64,000 nt of DNA from Methylocella tundrae (GTDB lineage Bacteria; Pseudomonadota; Alphaproteobacteria; Rhizobiales; Beijerinckiaceae): positions 992,001 to 1,056,000 of the forward strand of contig NZ_CP139089.1 of NCBI RefSeq assembly GCF_038024855.1, written 5' to 3'. The first letter of the stretch is position 1, and every line of letters begins with the position of its first letter. Of the stretch, positions 26,063 to 34,823 are shown one piece after another. The notes beneath the pieces were generated by a model that was not told the DNA's origin, ran no database searches, and saw nothing but the letters and a program-made list of their open reading frames with translations. The position numbers and the translations under genes are program-made.

Positions 26063-29000
26063 TTGCGCGATAGCCTGACCGTCCTCGCCATAGCCCTCAT
26101 TCTTGTTCTGACCGCGGCGCTGGTCGGCCCGTATTTTGTCGATTGGAGCGCGCAGCGCGGTTGGATCGAAGCGCAGCTGACGCCAACCCTCGGCGCGCCG
26201 GCAAGGATTCTTGGCTCGATCGATCTTAAACTCCTGCCGACGCCCTACTTTGTCGTCGAAGATATCGAGTTGGGCGACCCGGCGTCCGCCTGGCGCCTCA
26301 CGGCGCGAAAGCTGCGCCTCGAGATCGCCATTGCCCCGCTCCTGCATGGCGACGTCGATTTCGTCGAGGCGCGGTTAGAGGCGCCCCGCCTTGAACTGAC
26401 GCTGGGGCCCGGGGCATCCTTGCCGCTGCCGCCGCGAGAGTATGGAATCGCGAGGCGCCTGCGGTTCGAAAAAATCCGGGTGGCCAATGGCGCCATCCTC
26501 GTCAACGATCCGGCGAAAAACCGCTCTCTCACCATGAAAGGCCTCGATTTCGAGGCGGAGGCGGATTCGCTTTACGGTCCCTTCAAAGCTCACGGCGCGC
26601 TCGACATCGAGGGAGAGCGCACACCCTTCCGGTTCACAACCGGCGCCGCCCAGAAGGGAGAGATGAAACTGAAGCTTTTCGCCGACGCGCGGGGCTCGCA
26701 TCCGAGCGTCTCTTTGGACGGTCAGCTCAGCCTGCGGCCGGGCGGACAAAACTTCACCGGAGCCGCTACTTTCGAGGGCGCGGAGTCGGCCTGGCGCGCC
26801 GCGGGCCAACTGACGCTCGACGCCGAACGAGCCGCGCTCATTGCGGCCGAGCTGCGTATCGGCGGCGAAGAGCGCGCCATAAGCGCCAAGGGAGAGGCCG
26901 AGTTCGATTTCTCCGGCGCGCCAAAAGCCAGCGTTACGCTGCACTCGGACGCGCTTGATCTCGACCTTTGGCAAAGTTCGGGCGGCGACCCGCATCTATT
27001 TCTGGAGAACCTGAATCTCCGGCCGCCGGCCCCTCTCGCTTTAAGCTACAGCGCTCAAACTCTGACCCTTGGCGGCGTGATCTTCTCGGACATCGCCGCC
27101 AATCTGGTCTTCGGCGATCGGCGATCTGCAGAGGAGGCTCCGACGTGGCTTCGCTTTGAGGCGGAAGGACCTGGAAAGTCGCGCCTGTTCCTTGACGGGC
27201 AATGGCGCGCCGGAGCGGAGGAAAGCTTCGACGGCACGGCTCAGGCCAGCGCGGAGGACGCCAGCTGGATCAGACCGTGGCTGCGGCCTTTGGCGCCGCA
27301 ATGGACGCCAGATATCGTCCTTGGCGCCGTCGACCTTTCCGCCAAGGCGCATCTGTCGCAAAAAGCCATTGAGCTCCGCGATCTGGATCTCCGGCTCAGC
27401 GGCTCGCGTTTTTCAGGCGCTCTCGCCTATCAGCCACCGTCCAGGACGCAACCTTCGCGCTTCGACGCCGATCTCGCCACGCCATCCTTCGACCTCGGCG
27501 CCCTGCCCGGCTTCGACCTCCGCGCATTTTGGACCCGCAGTTTCGGTTCGAGCGATGGATCGCTCCGCCTCGACGCCGACGCGCTGACGCTCGGAGAAAA
27601 AGAATCCATCGGCGCCTTGAACCTGGACTTTGCAAAGTCAGGCGATCAAATCGCGCTCAATGAATTGACGTTCGAAGGATCGGATGGAGCGGTCGTCACC
27701 GCGAGCGGCCTTTTTTCATCAGCGAAGGCTCATCTCGACGCCAAGGTCACCGCGCCCCGCGCGGAACGTCTTGCCGCCCTTGTCGCCAGAAGCGCCACCC
27801 TATCCGCCGGCGACCACATGCTTTCCCGCGTCGGCGCGCTTTCCGCGATCGATCTAAGCCTCAGCGCCGATGCCGTGGAAAGGAACTCCGCCCTCGCCCT
27901 CAGTTCCCTCGCCGCGAAAGGCAGCATCGGCGGCGCAAAGATCGAGGCGTTTATCGAGAGCGATCCGAAACGGGAAGGACATCTCACTATGTCGGCCAGC
28001 GCCGACGCAAAGGAAGCCATGCCGCTGCTGCGCCTGGCGGGGGTTCCCCTTGTGGATTCGGGCGGACTTGGGCCGGCCCATGTCGAAATGCAAGCGGCCG
28101 GCCTCATGGGTCAAGAAACGCATGCATCCATAAAGGCTTCGCTTGGCGCCGCGAGCCTTGCGTTTGACGGAGAACTCCGAGCTGATCTGACGCAGCCTTC
28201 GATAAAAGGGCGGCTACGCTTTTCGAGCGCCGACGCCGCGCCTCTGATGCGCGTGACAGGCGTTGTCTTCCCTGATTTTGCGGCGAAAGTTCCGGCCACT
28301 CTTTCCAGCGACATTGCCCTGTCAAAAGCAGGTTTCACTCTGGACAATCTGAAGGCGAATGTCGCCGGCTCCGCTCTCAGCGGCTCCCTCGCCTCTGAAA
28401 AAGGGGACCGAAACCTCCTGACGGGATCAATCGTGGCGGACACGCTACCCGCCGCCTCGCTTTTCGAACTTGTGCTTGGGGCTCCCGAGCCGGCGAAGTC
28501 CGGCTCGCTCTGGTCGGGGCTTTCCTTCGCGCCCGCGGCCTTCGACTTGCCCGCCGCCCGCCTCGCTCTGACGATCCACAACATGGCGCTTCCCGCGCCG
28601 ATTTTCGCATCCGGCATGGCTGCGAAAGACGTGCGGATGAGCCTTTCGACCTCGGCGGGCTTTCTGGATTTGCAGGACCTGCGCATGGACATCGGGGGCG
28701 GACGTTTGGCTGGCGAGATAAAGCTGCGTCGCGCGGGAGAGGAAGCATCGCTCGAAAGTCACCTCGATCTCGCCGACATCTCTCTTGACCTTCCGGCTGT
28801 CCGCGCACGCGTCAGCGGGGCGATCGACGCGGTAGGAACGGGAAAAAGCCCCGACGCGCTGGCCTCTGGCCTTGCGGGCTCGGGTCACGTTATTCTCTTC
28901 GACCTGACGATTCCGAACGCTGATCCCGCGGCGCTCGCCCGGGTGTTCGCGACTTTCGATCAGGAAGGACACTCGCTCGAGGCAAAAGAGATCGCCGCCG

Positions 29001-29467
29001 CCCTCGCGAACGAATTGAAGCGCGCCGATTTCAAGGCTGGGAGCCGCGCCTTCGACGTCGCCATCGCCTCAGGCATGCTACATCTGGCGCCGCCGGCGGA
29101 CGGCAACCTTGGCGCGACGGTCGCCGGCTCCTTCGATCTTCGTCAGGCGATCTTGACCGAGCGGCTGAACTTCGTCCTGAGTGCGCTGCCTAAAGACTGG
29201 AGCGGACCCGCGCCCGACGTTTCCGTGGTCATCAAAGGGCCTCTATCGGCTCCTGGCGTGCAGATCGATGCGGCGGCGCTGGCGAACGCGCTCTCAAGCC
29301 GGGCGATCCTGCGCGAGAGCGCGCGCATTGAATCCTATGAATTCGACGCGCATGAGCGGGCCTTCTTCTATCAACGCCTCCGGTCCGAGCGACGCCGGGA
29401 AAGGGAGCGCAACCAGGCCGCCGAAGACGCGGGCGCAGCGCAAACGCCGCCGCGGCCGGCGGATTGA
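26063..29467 (+). CDS. large AsmA-like inner-membrane-anchored protein
   Basis: A protein of 1134 residues with one N-terminal membrane helix (VLAIALILVLTAALVGPYFV) and a long periplasmic body rich in beta-type segments. The start resembles AsmA: FVDWSAQRGWIEAQL, then a DLKLLPTPYFVVEDIELGDP-like module. The C-terminal region (ARVSGAIDAVGTGKSPDAL, GSGHVILFDLTI) matches the AsmA-like C-terminal domain. Relatives are thought to bridge the periplasm and carry phospholipids to the outer membrane. Start is TTG 26063 because the helix begins at once and no ATG or GTG fits. It is convergent with the RHH gene, three bases apart. Confidence 0.85.
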   Translation: MRDSLTVLAIALILVLTAALVGPYFVDWSAQRGWIEAQLTPTLGAPARILGSIDLKLLPTPYFVVEDIELGDPASAWRLTARKLRLEIAIAPLLHGDVDFVEARLEAPRLELTLGPGASLPLPPREYGIARRLRFEKIRVANGAILVNDPAKNRSLTMKGLDFEAEADSLYGPFKAHGALDIEGERTPFRFTTGAAQKGEMKLKLFADARGSHPSVSLDGQLSLRPGGQNFTGAATFEGAESAWRAAGQLTLDAERAALIAAELRIGGEERAISAKGEAEFDFSGAPKASVTLHSDALDLDLWQSSGGDPHLFLENLNLRPPAPLALSYSAQTLTLGGVIFSDIAANLVFGDRRSAEEAPTWLRFEAEGPGKSRLFLDGQWRAGAEESFDGTAQASAEDASWIRPWLRPLAPQWTPDIVLGAVDLSAKAHLSQKAIELRDLDLRLSGSRFSGALAYQPPSRTQPSRFDADLATPSFDLGALPGFDLRAFWTRSFGSSDGSLRLDADALTLGEKESIGALNLDFAKSGDQIALNELTFEGSDGAVVTASGLFSSAKAHLDAKVTAPRAERLAALVARSATLSAGDHMLSRVGALSAIDLSLSADAVERNSALALSSLAAKGSIGGAKIEAFIESDPKREGHLTMSASADAKEAMPLLRLAGVPLVDSGGLGPAHVEMQAAGLMGQETHASIKASLGAASLAFDGELRADLTQPSIKGRLRFSSADAAPLMRVTGVVFPDFAAKVPATLSSDIALSKAGFTLDNLKANVAGSALSGSLASEKGDRNLLTGSIVADTLPAASLFELVLGAPEPAKSGSLWSGLSFAPAAFDLPAARLALTIHNMALPAPIFASGMAAKDVRMSLSTSAGFLDLQDLRMDIGGGRLAGEIKLRRAGEEASLESHLDLADISLDLPAVRARVSGAIDAVGTGKSPDALASGLAGSGHVILFDLTIPNADPAALARVFATFDQEGHSLEAKEIAAALANELKRADFKAGSRAFDVAIASGMLHLAPPADGNLGATVAGSFDLRQAILTERLNFVLSALPKDWSGPAPDVSVVIKGPLSAPGVQIDAAALANALSSRAILRESARIESYEFDAHERAFFYQRLRSERRRERERNQAAEDAGAAQTPPRPAD

Positions 29468-29470
29468 GCG

Positions 29471-29728
29471 CTATCCTTGCGGGGGAGCCGGCCAAGGCGC
29501 CGATTCGAGCACGAAAACGCGAATGGCGGAAGACAGATTGGCTTCGCCTCGCCGCGCGTCGATCTCCGCGACCACGATCGCAAGCGATGTTCCGCGTTCC
29601 GCGGCGAGCCTTCTCAGCCTGTCCCAGAACGCGCGCTCCAGCGAGATGCTGGTGCGGTGCCCCGCGATGGTCAGCGAGTGCTTAACGATCTTCCCGGCCG
29701 CGCAGCTCGCGTCATTCGGATTGATCAT
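29471..29728 (-). CDS. ribbon-helix-helix domain protein
   Basis: A protein of 85 residues with a single RHH-type DNA-binding unit. The strand is KHSLTIAGHRTSISLE, followed by two helices (AFWDRLRRLAAERG and LAIVVAEIDARRG). A family-specific end NLSSAIRVFVLE comes next. RHH proteins usually dimerise and bind DNA, but some serve as small adaptor or antitoxin domains. The gene overlaps the DUF4169 gene by 17 bases and is the last of the sspB operon. Its targets are unknown. The co-occurrence suggests a role linked to SspB-ClpXP proteolysis or its regulation, which is inference. Confidence 0.82.
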   Translation of the reverse strand: MINPNDASCAAGKIVKHSLTIAGHRTSISLERAFWDRLRRLAAERGTSLAIVVAEIDARRGEANLSSAIRVFVLESAPWPAPPQG

Positions 29729-29918
29729 CGGGTGCTAAATCCCGATGGACGCGCTCGTGGCCGTCGAGGCGGTCCTGCTCGAGGCCGCGCAGCTTGTTCG
29801 CCGCCGCACGCTCGGCGCGACCGAGACCGAACGCAACCCGGTTCGCAGCCGCGTCGACCTCGGAAGCATCCCTTGCGCGTTTCTTGCGGGCGCGCCGCAG
29901 GTTGACGATGTCGCCCAT
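29712..29918 (-). CDS. DUF4169 family protein
   Basis: A very basic 68-residue protein beginning MGDIVNLRRARKKRARDASE. It continues with an Ala/Arg/Glu-rich helix (ANRVAFGLGRAERAAANK) and ends in ERVHRDLAPDDQSE. This is the DUF4169 pattern, a family without known function found mainly in alphaproteobacteria. The charge pattern suggests one long helix that could bind nucleic acid or another protein. Its ATG at 29918 shares the last base of the sspB stop codon, so it is translationally coupled to sspB. Downstream it overlaps the RHH gene. Confidence 0.8.
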   Translation of the reverse strand: MGDIVNLRRARKKRARDASEVDAAANRVAFGLGRAERAAANKLRGLEQDRLDGHERVHRDLAPDDQSE

Positions 29919-30493
29919 CAGGTCTTCTTGCGAAAGGCGTCGATCGAAACGATCTTGTCCTGCGCATCGCCCCGCGCGGCTTCCTCGATCGGACCTGGCC
30001 GGAGGCCGCTGCGTGAAGGCTCTCCATCCTTTGGCCTCGCCGGCTCGATCGTGGTCAAGGACGGCGAGCCTTCAGGAGCCGCCCCCGCGAGATCGGCAGG
30101 GGAGCCGGCGTCATTGGCGCTTGTTTCGGCGGCCTCGTCATCGAGCTTGAATTCAAGATCGAAGCCGGCGGCGGGATCGGAGAAACGCGTGATGGCGTCG
30201 AACGGGATGAGCAGCATTTCGGGAACGTTCTTGAAGGAGAGCCCAACTTCAAAGGCGTGCTCCGTGACGCTCAAATCCCAGAACTGATGCTGAAGGATGA
30301 TGGTCATTTCGTCCGGATATTGCTCCCGCATGCGGGTCGACAATCTGACGCCGCGCCCACGCGTGCGGAATGTAATGTAGAAATGATGTTCGCCGACGAG
30401 ACCGTCGCGGGCCATGTCGCCCAGCACCTTCCGGACGACGCCGCGCAAGGCGTCCTGGACGAGAACATCATACCGGATCAAATCCACAGCCAT
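29918..30493 (-). CDS. sspB: SspB-type ClpXP adaptor (alphaproteobacterial form)
   Basis: SspB tethers ssrA-tagged proteins to ClpXP for faster degradation after trans-translation. The 191-residue protein has the folded N-terminal substrate-binding domain (LIRYDVLVQDALRGVVRKVL, HHFYITFRTRGRGV, MTIILQHQFWDLSV, FKNVPEMLLIPFDAITRF). An acidic, Pro/Ala-rich linker of about 55 residues follows. The C-terminal tail is KIVSIDAFRKKT, which in this family carries the ClpX-binding motif. GGGG lies before ATG 30493. It heads a three-gene operon with DUF4169 and RHH, and the tmRNA gene lies about 70 bases upstream on the same strand. Confidence 0.93.
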   Translation of the reverse strand: MAVDLIRYDVLVQDALRGVVRKVLGDMARDGLVGEHHFYITFRTRGRGVRLSTRMREQYPDEMTIILQHQFWDLSVTEHAFEVGLSFKNVPEMLLIPFDAITRFSDPAAGFDLEFKLDDEAAETSANDAGSPADLAGAAPEGSPSLTTIEPARPKDGEPSRSGLRPGPIEEAARGDAQDKIVSIDAFRKKT

Positions 30494-30564
30494 AAAAACC
30501 CCGGTATGATTCTGTGCGACTTAGAAAAGCGTGCCGATACGGATTAAACAAAAAGCTGGCGATT

Positions 30565-30880
30565 GAAAAGTGGAGGCTTCTGTTGCCAGGTGCCTCCGAA
30601 CCCCGCCTTAGAGTGCTACCCCCAAGGGCTTTAATTTCGGTACTATTGCCGCATTACGCAGCAACGGCCACCGGAGCATAGTTGTCATTGGCAACTATAA
30701 GGTTTAGCCCGATAACGGCGGTACCATGCCGAGCGAAAGACAGTCCTTTACACTCCCCGTCGAACCTATTTCGCCCCCGCCAAAATCCGCTTGATTCAAT
30801 ACGGATTTTGGTGGAGGCGCCGGGTACCGCCCCCGGGTCCGAAGAGCTTATTTCGACGCCGTTTATCGCCATAGCCGCGC
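30565..30880 (-). ncRNA. ssrA: tmRNA, circularly permuted two-piece form
   Basis: The minus strand carries both halves of the tRNA-like domain in swapped order. The acceptor piece comes first. It has T-stem CCGGG/CCCGG around loop GGCGGTA, acceptor strand CGCCTCC and ACCA ending at 30809. After a spacer of about 30 bases, the coding piece begins at 30778 with GGGGGCGAAATAGGTTCGAC. Its first seven bases pair with the acceptor strand. The tag frame is at 30692-30654 and reads ANDNYAPVAVAA then TAA. A GGAGGC/GCCTCC hairpin closes the 3' side near 30570. Such permuted genes, cut into two RNAs, are known in alphaproteobacteria. The outer ends are approximate. Confidence 0.93.
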
Positions 30881-30896
30881 GAACGCTGCAAAAACC

Positions 30897-30924
30897 AATA
30901 TAAGCGCCAAACGCGGATTTACAA
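30897..30924 (-). promoter_or_regulatory. candidate ssrA promoter
   Basis: On the minus strand TTGTAA (30924-30919) and TATATT (30902-30897) are 16 bases apart. They stand 10-20 bases before the expected 5' end of the tmRNA precursor. It is a good sigma-70-like match by eye, untested. Confidence 0.4.
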
Positions 30925-31060
30925 ACGCCGTTCGCGAAACGGAGAGGAACAATTTCTCCGCCCGCCGTTTATCCCCAGCCTGATTTCGCGAGGACTTGAC
31001 CGGCGGGGACCGCTTGTCGATCCTCGCGCGGGCCAAATGCGCCGAAATCGAGGACCTCTT

Positions 31061-31870
31061 ATGCAAGCCTATCTCGATCTGCTCGCCAAAATCCTGGCGG
31101 AGGGCGTTCAGAAGCCCGACCGCACGGGAACGGGCACGCGCTCGATTTTCGGACATCAAATGCGCTTCGACCTCAGCGCCGGATTTCCGCTGGTGACGAC
31201 CAAGAAACTGCACTGGAAATCGATCGTGCACGAACTTCTTTGGTTTTTGCGCGGCGAAACCAACATCGCTTACCTGAAAGAAAATGGCGTCGGCATCTGG
31301 GACGAGTGGGCTGATTCCAATGGCGATCTGGGCCCCGTCTACGGCCGGCAATGGCGCTCCTGGCAGGCGCCGGACGGACGCACGATTGATCAGATTTCAA
31401 ATGTGATTGATGAGATCGCCCACAATCCATTTTCGCGCCGCCTTATCGTCTCGGCCTGGAATCCAGCCGATCTGGCCGAGATGGCGCTCGCGCCCTGCCA
31501 CTGCCTTTTTCAGTTCAACGTCCGCGACGACGCCGACGGAGCACGACGCCTCGATCTCCAGCTCTATCAGCGCTCCGGCGACGCTTTTCTCGGGGCGCCT
31601 TTCAATATCGCCAGCTATGCTCTCCTGACCGAAATGCTGGCGGCGGCGTGCGGCCTCAAGGCAGGCGATTTCATCCACACCTTCGGCGACGCCCATCTCT
31701 ATCTCAATCATCTCGAGCAGGCCCGATTGCAGCTGACGCGAACGCCGCGAAATCCGCCGACGGTCAGGCTGAACCCGGCGGTGAAATCGATCTTTGATTT
31801 CCGCTACGAAGACATCGTGCTCGAAAATTACGATCCGCACCCGGCGATCAAGGCGCCGGTCGCCGTGTGA
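31061..31870 (+). CDS. thyA: thymidylate synthase
   Basis: ThyA methylates dUMP to dTMP using methylene-tetrahydrofolate and releases dihydrofolate, so it depends on FolA for folate recycling. The 269-residue protein begins [12 protein letters not shown] and has the folate/dUMP residues in [19 protein letters not shown]. The nucleophile is C146 in [13 protein letters not shown], and [20 protein letters not shown] is intact. GAGGA six bases upstream supports ATG 31061; the frame is open to 31037 but that extension is not family-like. folA follows two genes later on the same strand, so the two enzymes of the dTMP cycle are nearly together. Confidence 0.97.
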   Translation: MQAYLDLLAKILAEGVQKPDRTGTGTRSIFGHQMRFDLSAGFPLVTTKKLHWKSIVHELLWFLRGETNIAYLKENGVGIWDEWADSNGDLGPVYGRQWRSWQAPDGRTIDQISNVIDEIAHNPFSRRLIVSAWNPADLAEMALAPCHCLFQFNVRDDADGARRLDLQLYQRSGDAFLGAPFNIASYALLTEMLAAACGLKAGDFIHTFGDAHLYLNHLEQARLQLTRTPRNPPTVRLNPAVKSIFDFRYEDIVLENYDPHPAIKAPVAV

Positions 31871-31969
31871 GACGCGGGCCTCGATCGTCGCAGGACCATT
31901 CGCTTCGCCGCGCCCGATACGCTATAGGTCGCCGCGCCACTTTGGAATTTTCGCGGCTCCCAGCAAGTC

Positions 31970-32887
31970 ATGACCCACCCAGCATCGGCCAAGGAGGATC
32001 GGCCCGAGGTTCTGCTCCTTCCCGGCGGACAAGCCTCGATCACGGCGGGCGTTTTATGGATGCTTGCCACGACTCTTCTGTTCGTGTGTCAGGATTCGAC
32101 GTCGCGGATTTTGCTTGCCTCCTATCCGCCGACGGAGGTCGCCTTCGCGCGCTATTTCGTGCACATTCTTCTGGTCGCGAGTTTTCTCGCCTGGCGCGCG
32201 CCCCGGCTTATGATCTCGCGCCGGCCGGTCTTGCAGATGTTGCGGTCGACCCTGCTGCTCGGTACGACGCTTTTTGGCCTTTTGGCATTGAAGGTCATGC
32301 CCTTCCTCGACTTTTCCGCCGTCGTCTGGGTCGCGCCGGTGCTTGTCACCGCTCTCTCGGTCGTCATCCTCGGAGAAAAGGTCAGCTGGCGCGGGTGGCT
32401 CAGCGTTTTCATCGGCCTTGCCGGCGTTTGGGTCATTGTCGCGGAGGGCGGCATCCATATCTCCGCCCTGATGCTGTTTCCGCTGCTCGCCGCCCTTTGC
32501 AACGCGCTCTACCAGATCGCGACGCGCGTGTTGCATACGAGCGACGCGCCGCTGACGACGCTATTCTATACGGCGCTCGTGGGCGCCATTTTCTGCGCCG
32601 CTTTTCTGCCTTTCGTGGGCGTCGCGCCAAAGCCCGCAGATCTCGCGCTGATGGCCTTTCTTGGAAGCCTTGGCGTCGCCAGCCATTTCTGCATGATCCG
32701 GGCGTTTGCCGCGGCCCCCGCCAATGTCGTCGCGCCTTTCGGCTATACCGCGCTATTGTGGGCGACCTTGTTCAGCGTTGTCATTTTCGCGGAAATTCCG
32801 GGGGTGCGGACGATGATCGGAACGGGCCTGATCGTTGCGGCGGGTCTGTCGATCTTCTTAGGCCCGCGATCGCGACGGAGCACATAA
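31970..32887 (+). CDS. DMT-superfamily transporter (EamA type)
   Basis: An integral membrane protein of 305 residues with about ten hydrophobic helices arranged as two EamA repeats. The first runs from SITAGVLWMLATTLLFVCQ through AVVWVAPVLVTALSVVILGE to WLSVFIGLAGVWVIV. The second ends in VVAPFGYTALLWATLFSVVI and GTGLIVAAGLSIFLG. The family exports or imports small metabolites such as amino acids or nucleobases. Substrate cannot be inferred. It lies between thyA (99-base gap) and a GNAT gene that starts three bases after its stop, so it is probably part of a thyA-folA transcription unit. Confidence 0.88.
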   Translation: MTHPASAKEDRPEVLLLPGGQASITAGVLWMLATTLLFVCQDSTSRILLASYPPTEVAFARYFVHILLVASFLAWRAPRLMISRRPVLQMLRSTLLLGTTLFGLLALKVMPFLDFSAVVWVAPVLVTALSVVILGEKVSWRGWLSVFIGLAGVWVIVAEGGIHISALMLFPLLAALCNALYQIATRVLHTSDAPLTTLFYTALVGAIFCAAFLPFVGVAPKPADLALMAFLGSLGVASHFCMIRAFAAAPANVVAPFGYTALLWATLFSVVIFAEIPGVRTMIGTGLIVAAGLSIFLGPRSRRST

Positions 32888-32890
32888 AGA

Positions 32891-33394
32891 ATGACCGCCC
32901 TGACCAACGCGCGCATCCGCGCCGCAAAGCCAGCCGACGCCGCGTTGATTTTCAAGCTCGTCGCGGAACTCGCCGATTATGAGCATCTTTCCGCCGAACT
33001 CCTCGCGACGGAACAAGACATCGCCGCGGCCCTCTTCGGTCCGGCGCCTCGCGCATTCTGCGACATAGCCGAGGTTAGCGGCGAACCCAGCGGATTCGCT
33101 CTGTGGTTCTACACATTTTCGAGCTTTCGCGGCCGTCACGGCATCTGGCTGGAGGATCTTTATGTCCGCCCCGCCTTTCGCGGCAGGGGATTTGGCAAGG
33201 CCCTGCTTCGGCATGTCGCGCGGCGTTGCGTCGACGAGAACCTTGGCCGCTTCGAATGGTCCGTGCTCGACTGGAACGAGCCGTCCATCCGATTTTACAA
33301 GGGCATGGGCGCGCGGCTGATGGAGCAATGGCGCATCTGCCGCGTCGAAGACGAAGCGCTTCGTAAGCTTGGCGGCGTTGAGCCCCCGGCATGA
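32891..33394 (+). CDS. GNAT N-acetyltransferase (SSAT/thialysine-type)
   Basis: An acetyl-CoA dependent acetyltransferase of 167 residues. The N-terminal part RIRAAKPADAALIFKLVAEL and the core WFYTFSSFRGRHGIWLEDLY resemble spermidine/spermine or thialysine acetyltransferases. The acetyl-CoA loop is RPAFRGRGFGKALLRHVARR. The later block SVLDWNEPSIRFYKGMGAR is also typical of this branch. The natural substrate is probably a small diamine or amino acid, not proven. It starts three bases after the transporter stop and overlaps folA by four bases (ATGA), so translation of the three genes is coupled. Confidence 0.87.
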   Translation: MTALTNARIRAAKPADAALIFKLVAELADYEHLSAELLATEQDIAAALFGPAPRAFCDIAEVSGEPSGFALWFYTFSSFRGRHGIWLEDLYVRPAFRGRGFGKALLRHVARRCVDENLGRFEWSVLDWNEPSIRFYKGMGARLMEQWRICRVEDEALRKLGGVEPPA

Positions 33395-33924
33395 GCGTCC
33401 CTCTCGCCCTCGTCGCTGCGATTGGTCAAAACGGCGTCATCGGCGCGGACGATCGCCTGCCTTTCCGCCTGCCGAGCGATCTCAAGCGCTTCCGCGCGCT
33501 GACCTGGGGCAAGCCCCTGCTGATGGGCCGCAAAACCTTCGAATCAATCGGGCGCCCACTGCCTGGGCGAGAGACCATCATCGTTACGCGCGGCCTCGAG
33601 TTCAGCGTGGCCGCAAGCGGCGTTCACGTCGCCTATGGTCTCGACGAGGCTCTGGCCCTGGCGCAACGACGCGCGGAAGCCATGGGCGCTGATGAAGTCA
33701 TTCTGGCGGGCGGCGGTGATCTCTATGGCGCGCTGCTCACCCGCGTCGATCGAATGTATCTGACGCTGGTTGACCTCGCGCCGCCTGGCGATGTGCGTTT
33801 TCCGCACATCGATTGGTCGGAATGGGTGGAGCGCGCGCGCATTCGCCCGCCGCCCCATCCCGCCGATGAGGCGAGCTTTGCCTTCGTCGAATTTCAAAGG
33901 CTTCAATCGGCCCGTGATCGCTGA
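33391..33924 (+). CDS. folA: dihydrofolate reductase
   Basis: FolA reduces dihydrofolate to tetrahydrofolate with NADPH, regenerating the cofactor used by ThyA. The 177-residue protein shows LALVAAIGQNGVIGADDRLP with the substrate-binding acid shortly after in LPSDLKRFRALTWGKPLLMG. NADPH motifs are in GRKTFESIGRPLPGRETIIV and VILAGGGDLYGALL. The C-terminal strand is complete. The start codon lies within the preceding GNAT gene end, giving tight coupling. Length and motifs are normal for a chromosomal, trimethoprim-sensitive-type enzyme, though sensitivity itself cannot be read from sequence. Confidence 0.95.
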   Translation: MSVPLALVAAIGQNGVIGADDRLPFRLPSDLKRFRALTWGKPLLMGRKTFESIGRPLPGRETIIVTRGLEFSVAASGVHVAYGLDEALALAQRRAEAMGADEVILAGGGDLYGALLTRVDRMYLTLVDLAPPGDVRFPHIDWSEWVERARIRPPPHPADEASFAFVEFQRLQSARDR

Positions 33925-34076
33925 GGCGCGTTTTCTGCCCTCAAGAAAACGAACCATTTCTCCCGGGCGGCATTGCAGACCGCATCAGGAGAAACGCCAT
34001 AATAACTGAAATTCATGAAAAATCCGGCGCGAAACGCGTATCCGGCGCAGGCGCAAAGCCTTACGCGCAAATTCTT

Positions 34077-34823
34077 TTGCGGCGTTATTTGCTGATTCTG
34101 CCGCTCGGGATTCTTGCCATGGCGCCCGCGAAGGCCACCCCGCCGGAGGCGCCGCGCGACGCAGGGCCGCCCCTGCCGCCGCCCCTGCCGCCGCCTCGGC
34201 CCGCCGAGCTCGCCCCGGCTCCCGTCAGCCTTCCGCAGCCGCCTGCGCCGGAGTCCGGCGCGACGGTAAACGACTGCCCCGCGTCTCTCCTCGCTGAAGG
34301 CGCGACGCTGAACAAAGTAACGATGGGGGCGCAAAGCGATTCCCGCTGCGCCATCGCGGATCCTGTCAGGATTGAATCATTGGCCTTGCGAGGCGGCCAG
34401 CGCGTCGATTTGCCGGATCGTCCGACTGTCGATTGTGCCGTCGCGCAGACCCTCGCCCATTTCGTGGACGAGGCGCTGGAGCCTCTCGTCAAAGGAACGT
34501 TCAACGCTTCGATGGTTGCGCTAGAAACGGGGCCCGGGTTTGAATGCAGAACGCGCGACCATATCGCCGGAGCGAAACTCAGCGAACATGCCAATGGTCT
34601 GGCGATCGACATCGCCAGCATTACCTTCGCTGGCGGACGCGTTTACCACGTCGGCAAATTGGCCGATGAAGCGGAGCGGGGCTTCGACCACGCCGTCCGC
34701 GCCGCCGCCTGCGGCTATTTCCATACGGCTCTTGGTCCTGGCGCTGACGCCTTTCACGCAAGCCACTGGCACCTCGACCTCGAAAGTCGCGGCAGGAACG
34801 GCGAATCGAAATTTTGCCAGTAA
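34077..34823 (+). CDS. extensin-family (DUF882-like fold) exported protein
   Basis: The predicted protein has 248 residues. A short signal peptide (RRYLLILPLGILAMAPAKA) is followed by a proline-rich stretch of about 40 residues. The C-terminal extensin-like domain has VDCAVAQTLAHFVDEAL, HANGLAIDIAS and HASHWHLDLE. Those His/Asp positions look like a metal site of a LAS-type peptidase fold, so a cell-wall peptidase role is plausible. Start is uncertain: TTG 34077 fits the signal peptide, while ATG 34119 would begin inside it. No ATG lies upstream in frame. A possible ribosome site AGGAG near 33989 is too far away for TTG 34077. Confidence 0.75.
   Translation: MRRYLLILPLGILAMAPAKATPPEAPRDAGPPLPPPLPPPRPAELAPAPVSLPQPPAPESGATVNDCPASLLAEGATLNKVTMGAQSDSRCAIADPVRIESLALRGGQRVDLPDRPTVDCAVAQTLAHFVDEALEPLVKGTFNASMVALETGPGFECRTRDHIAGAKLSEHANGLAIDIASITFAGGRVYHVGKLADEAERGFDHAVRAAACGYFHTALGPGADAFHASHWHLDLESRGRNGESKFCQ

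Noticed and set aside
30654-30872. 72-residue minus-strand ORF ending in ANDNYAPVAVAA
   Set aside because: The C-terminal match is the tmRNA tag; the rest is the acceptor piece and spacer of the permuted ssrA gene.
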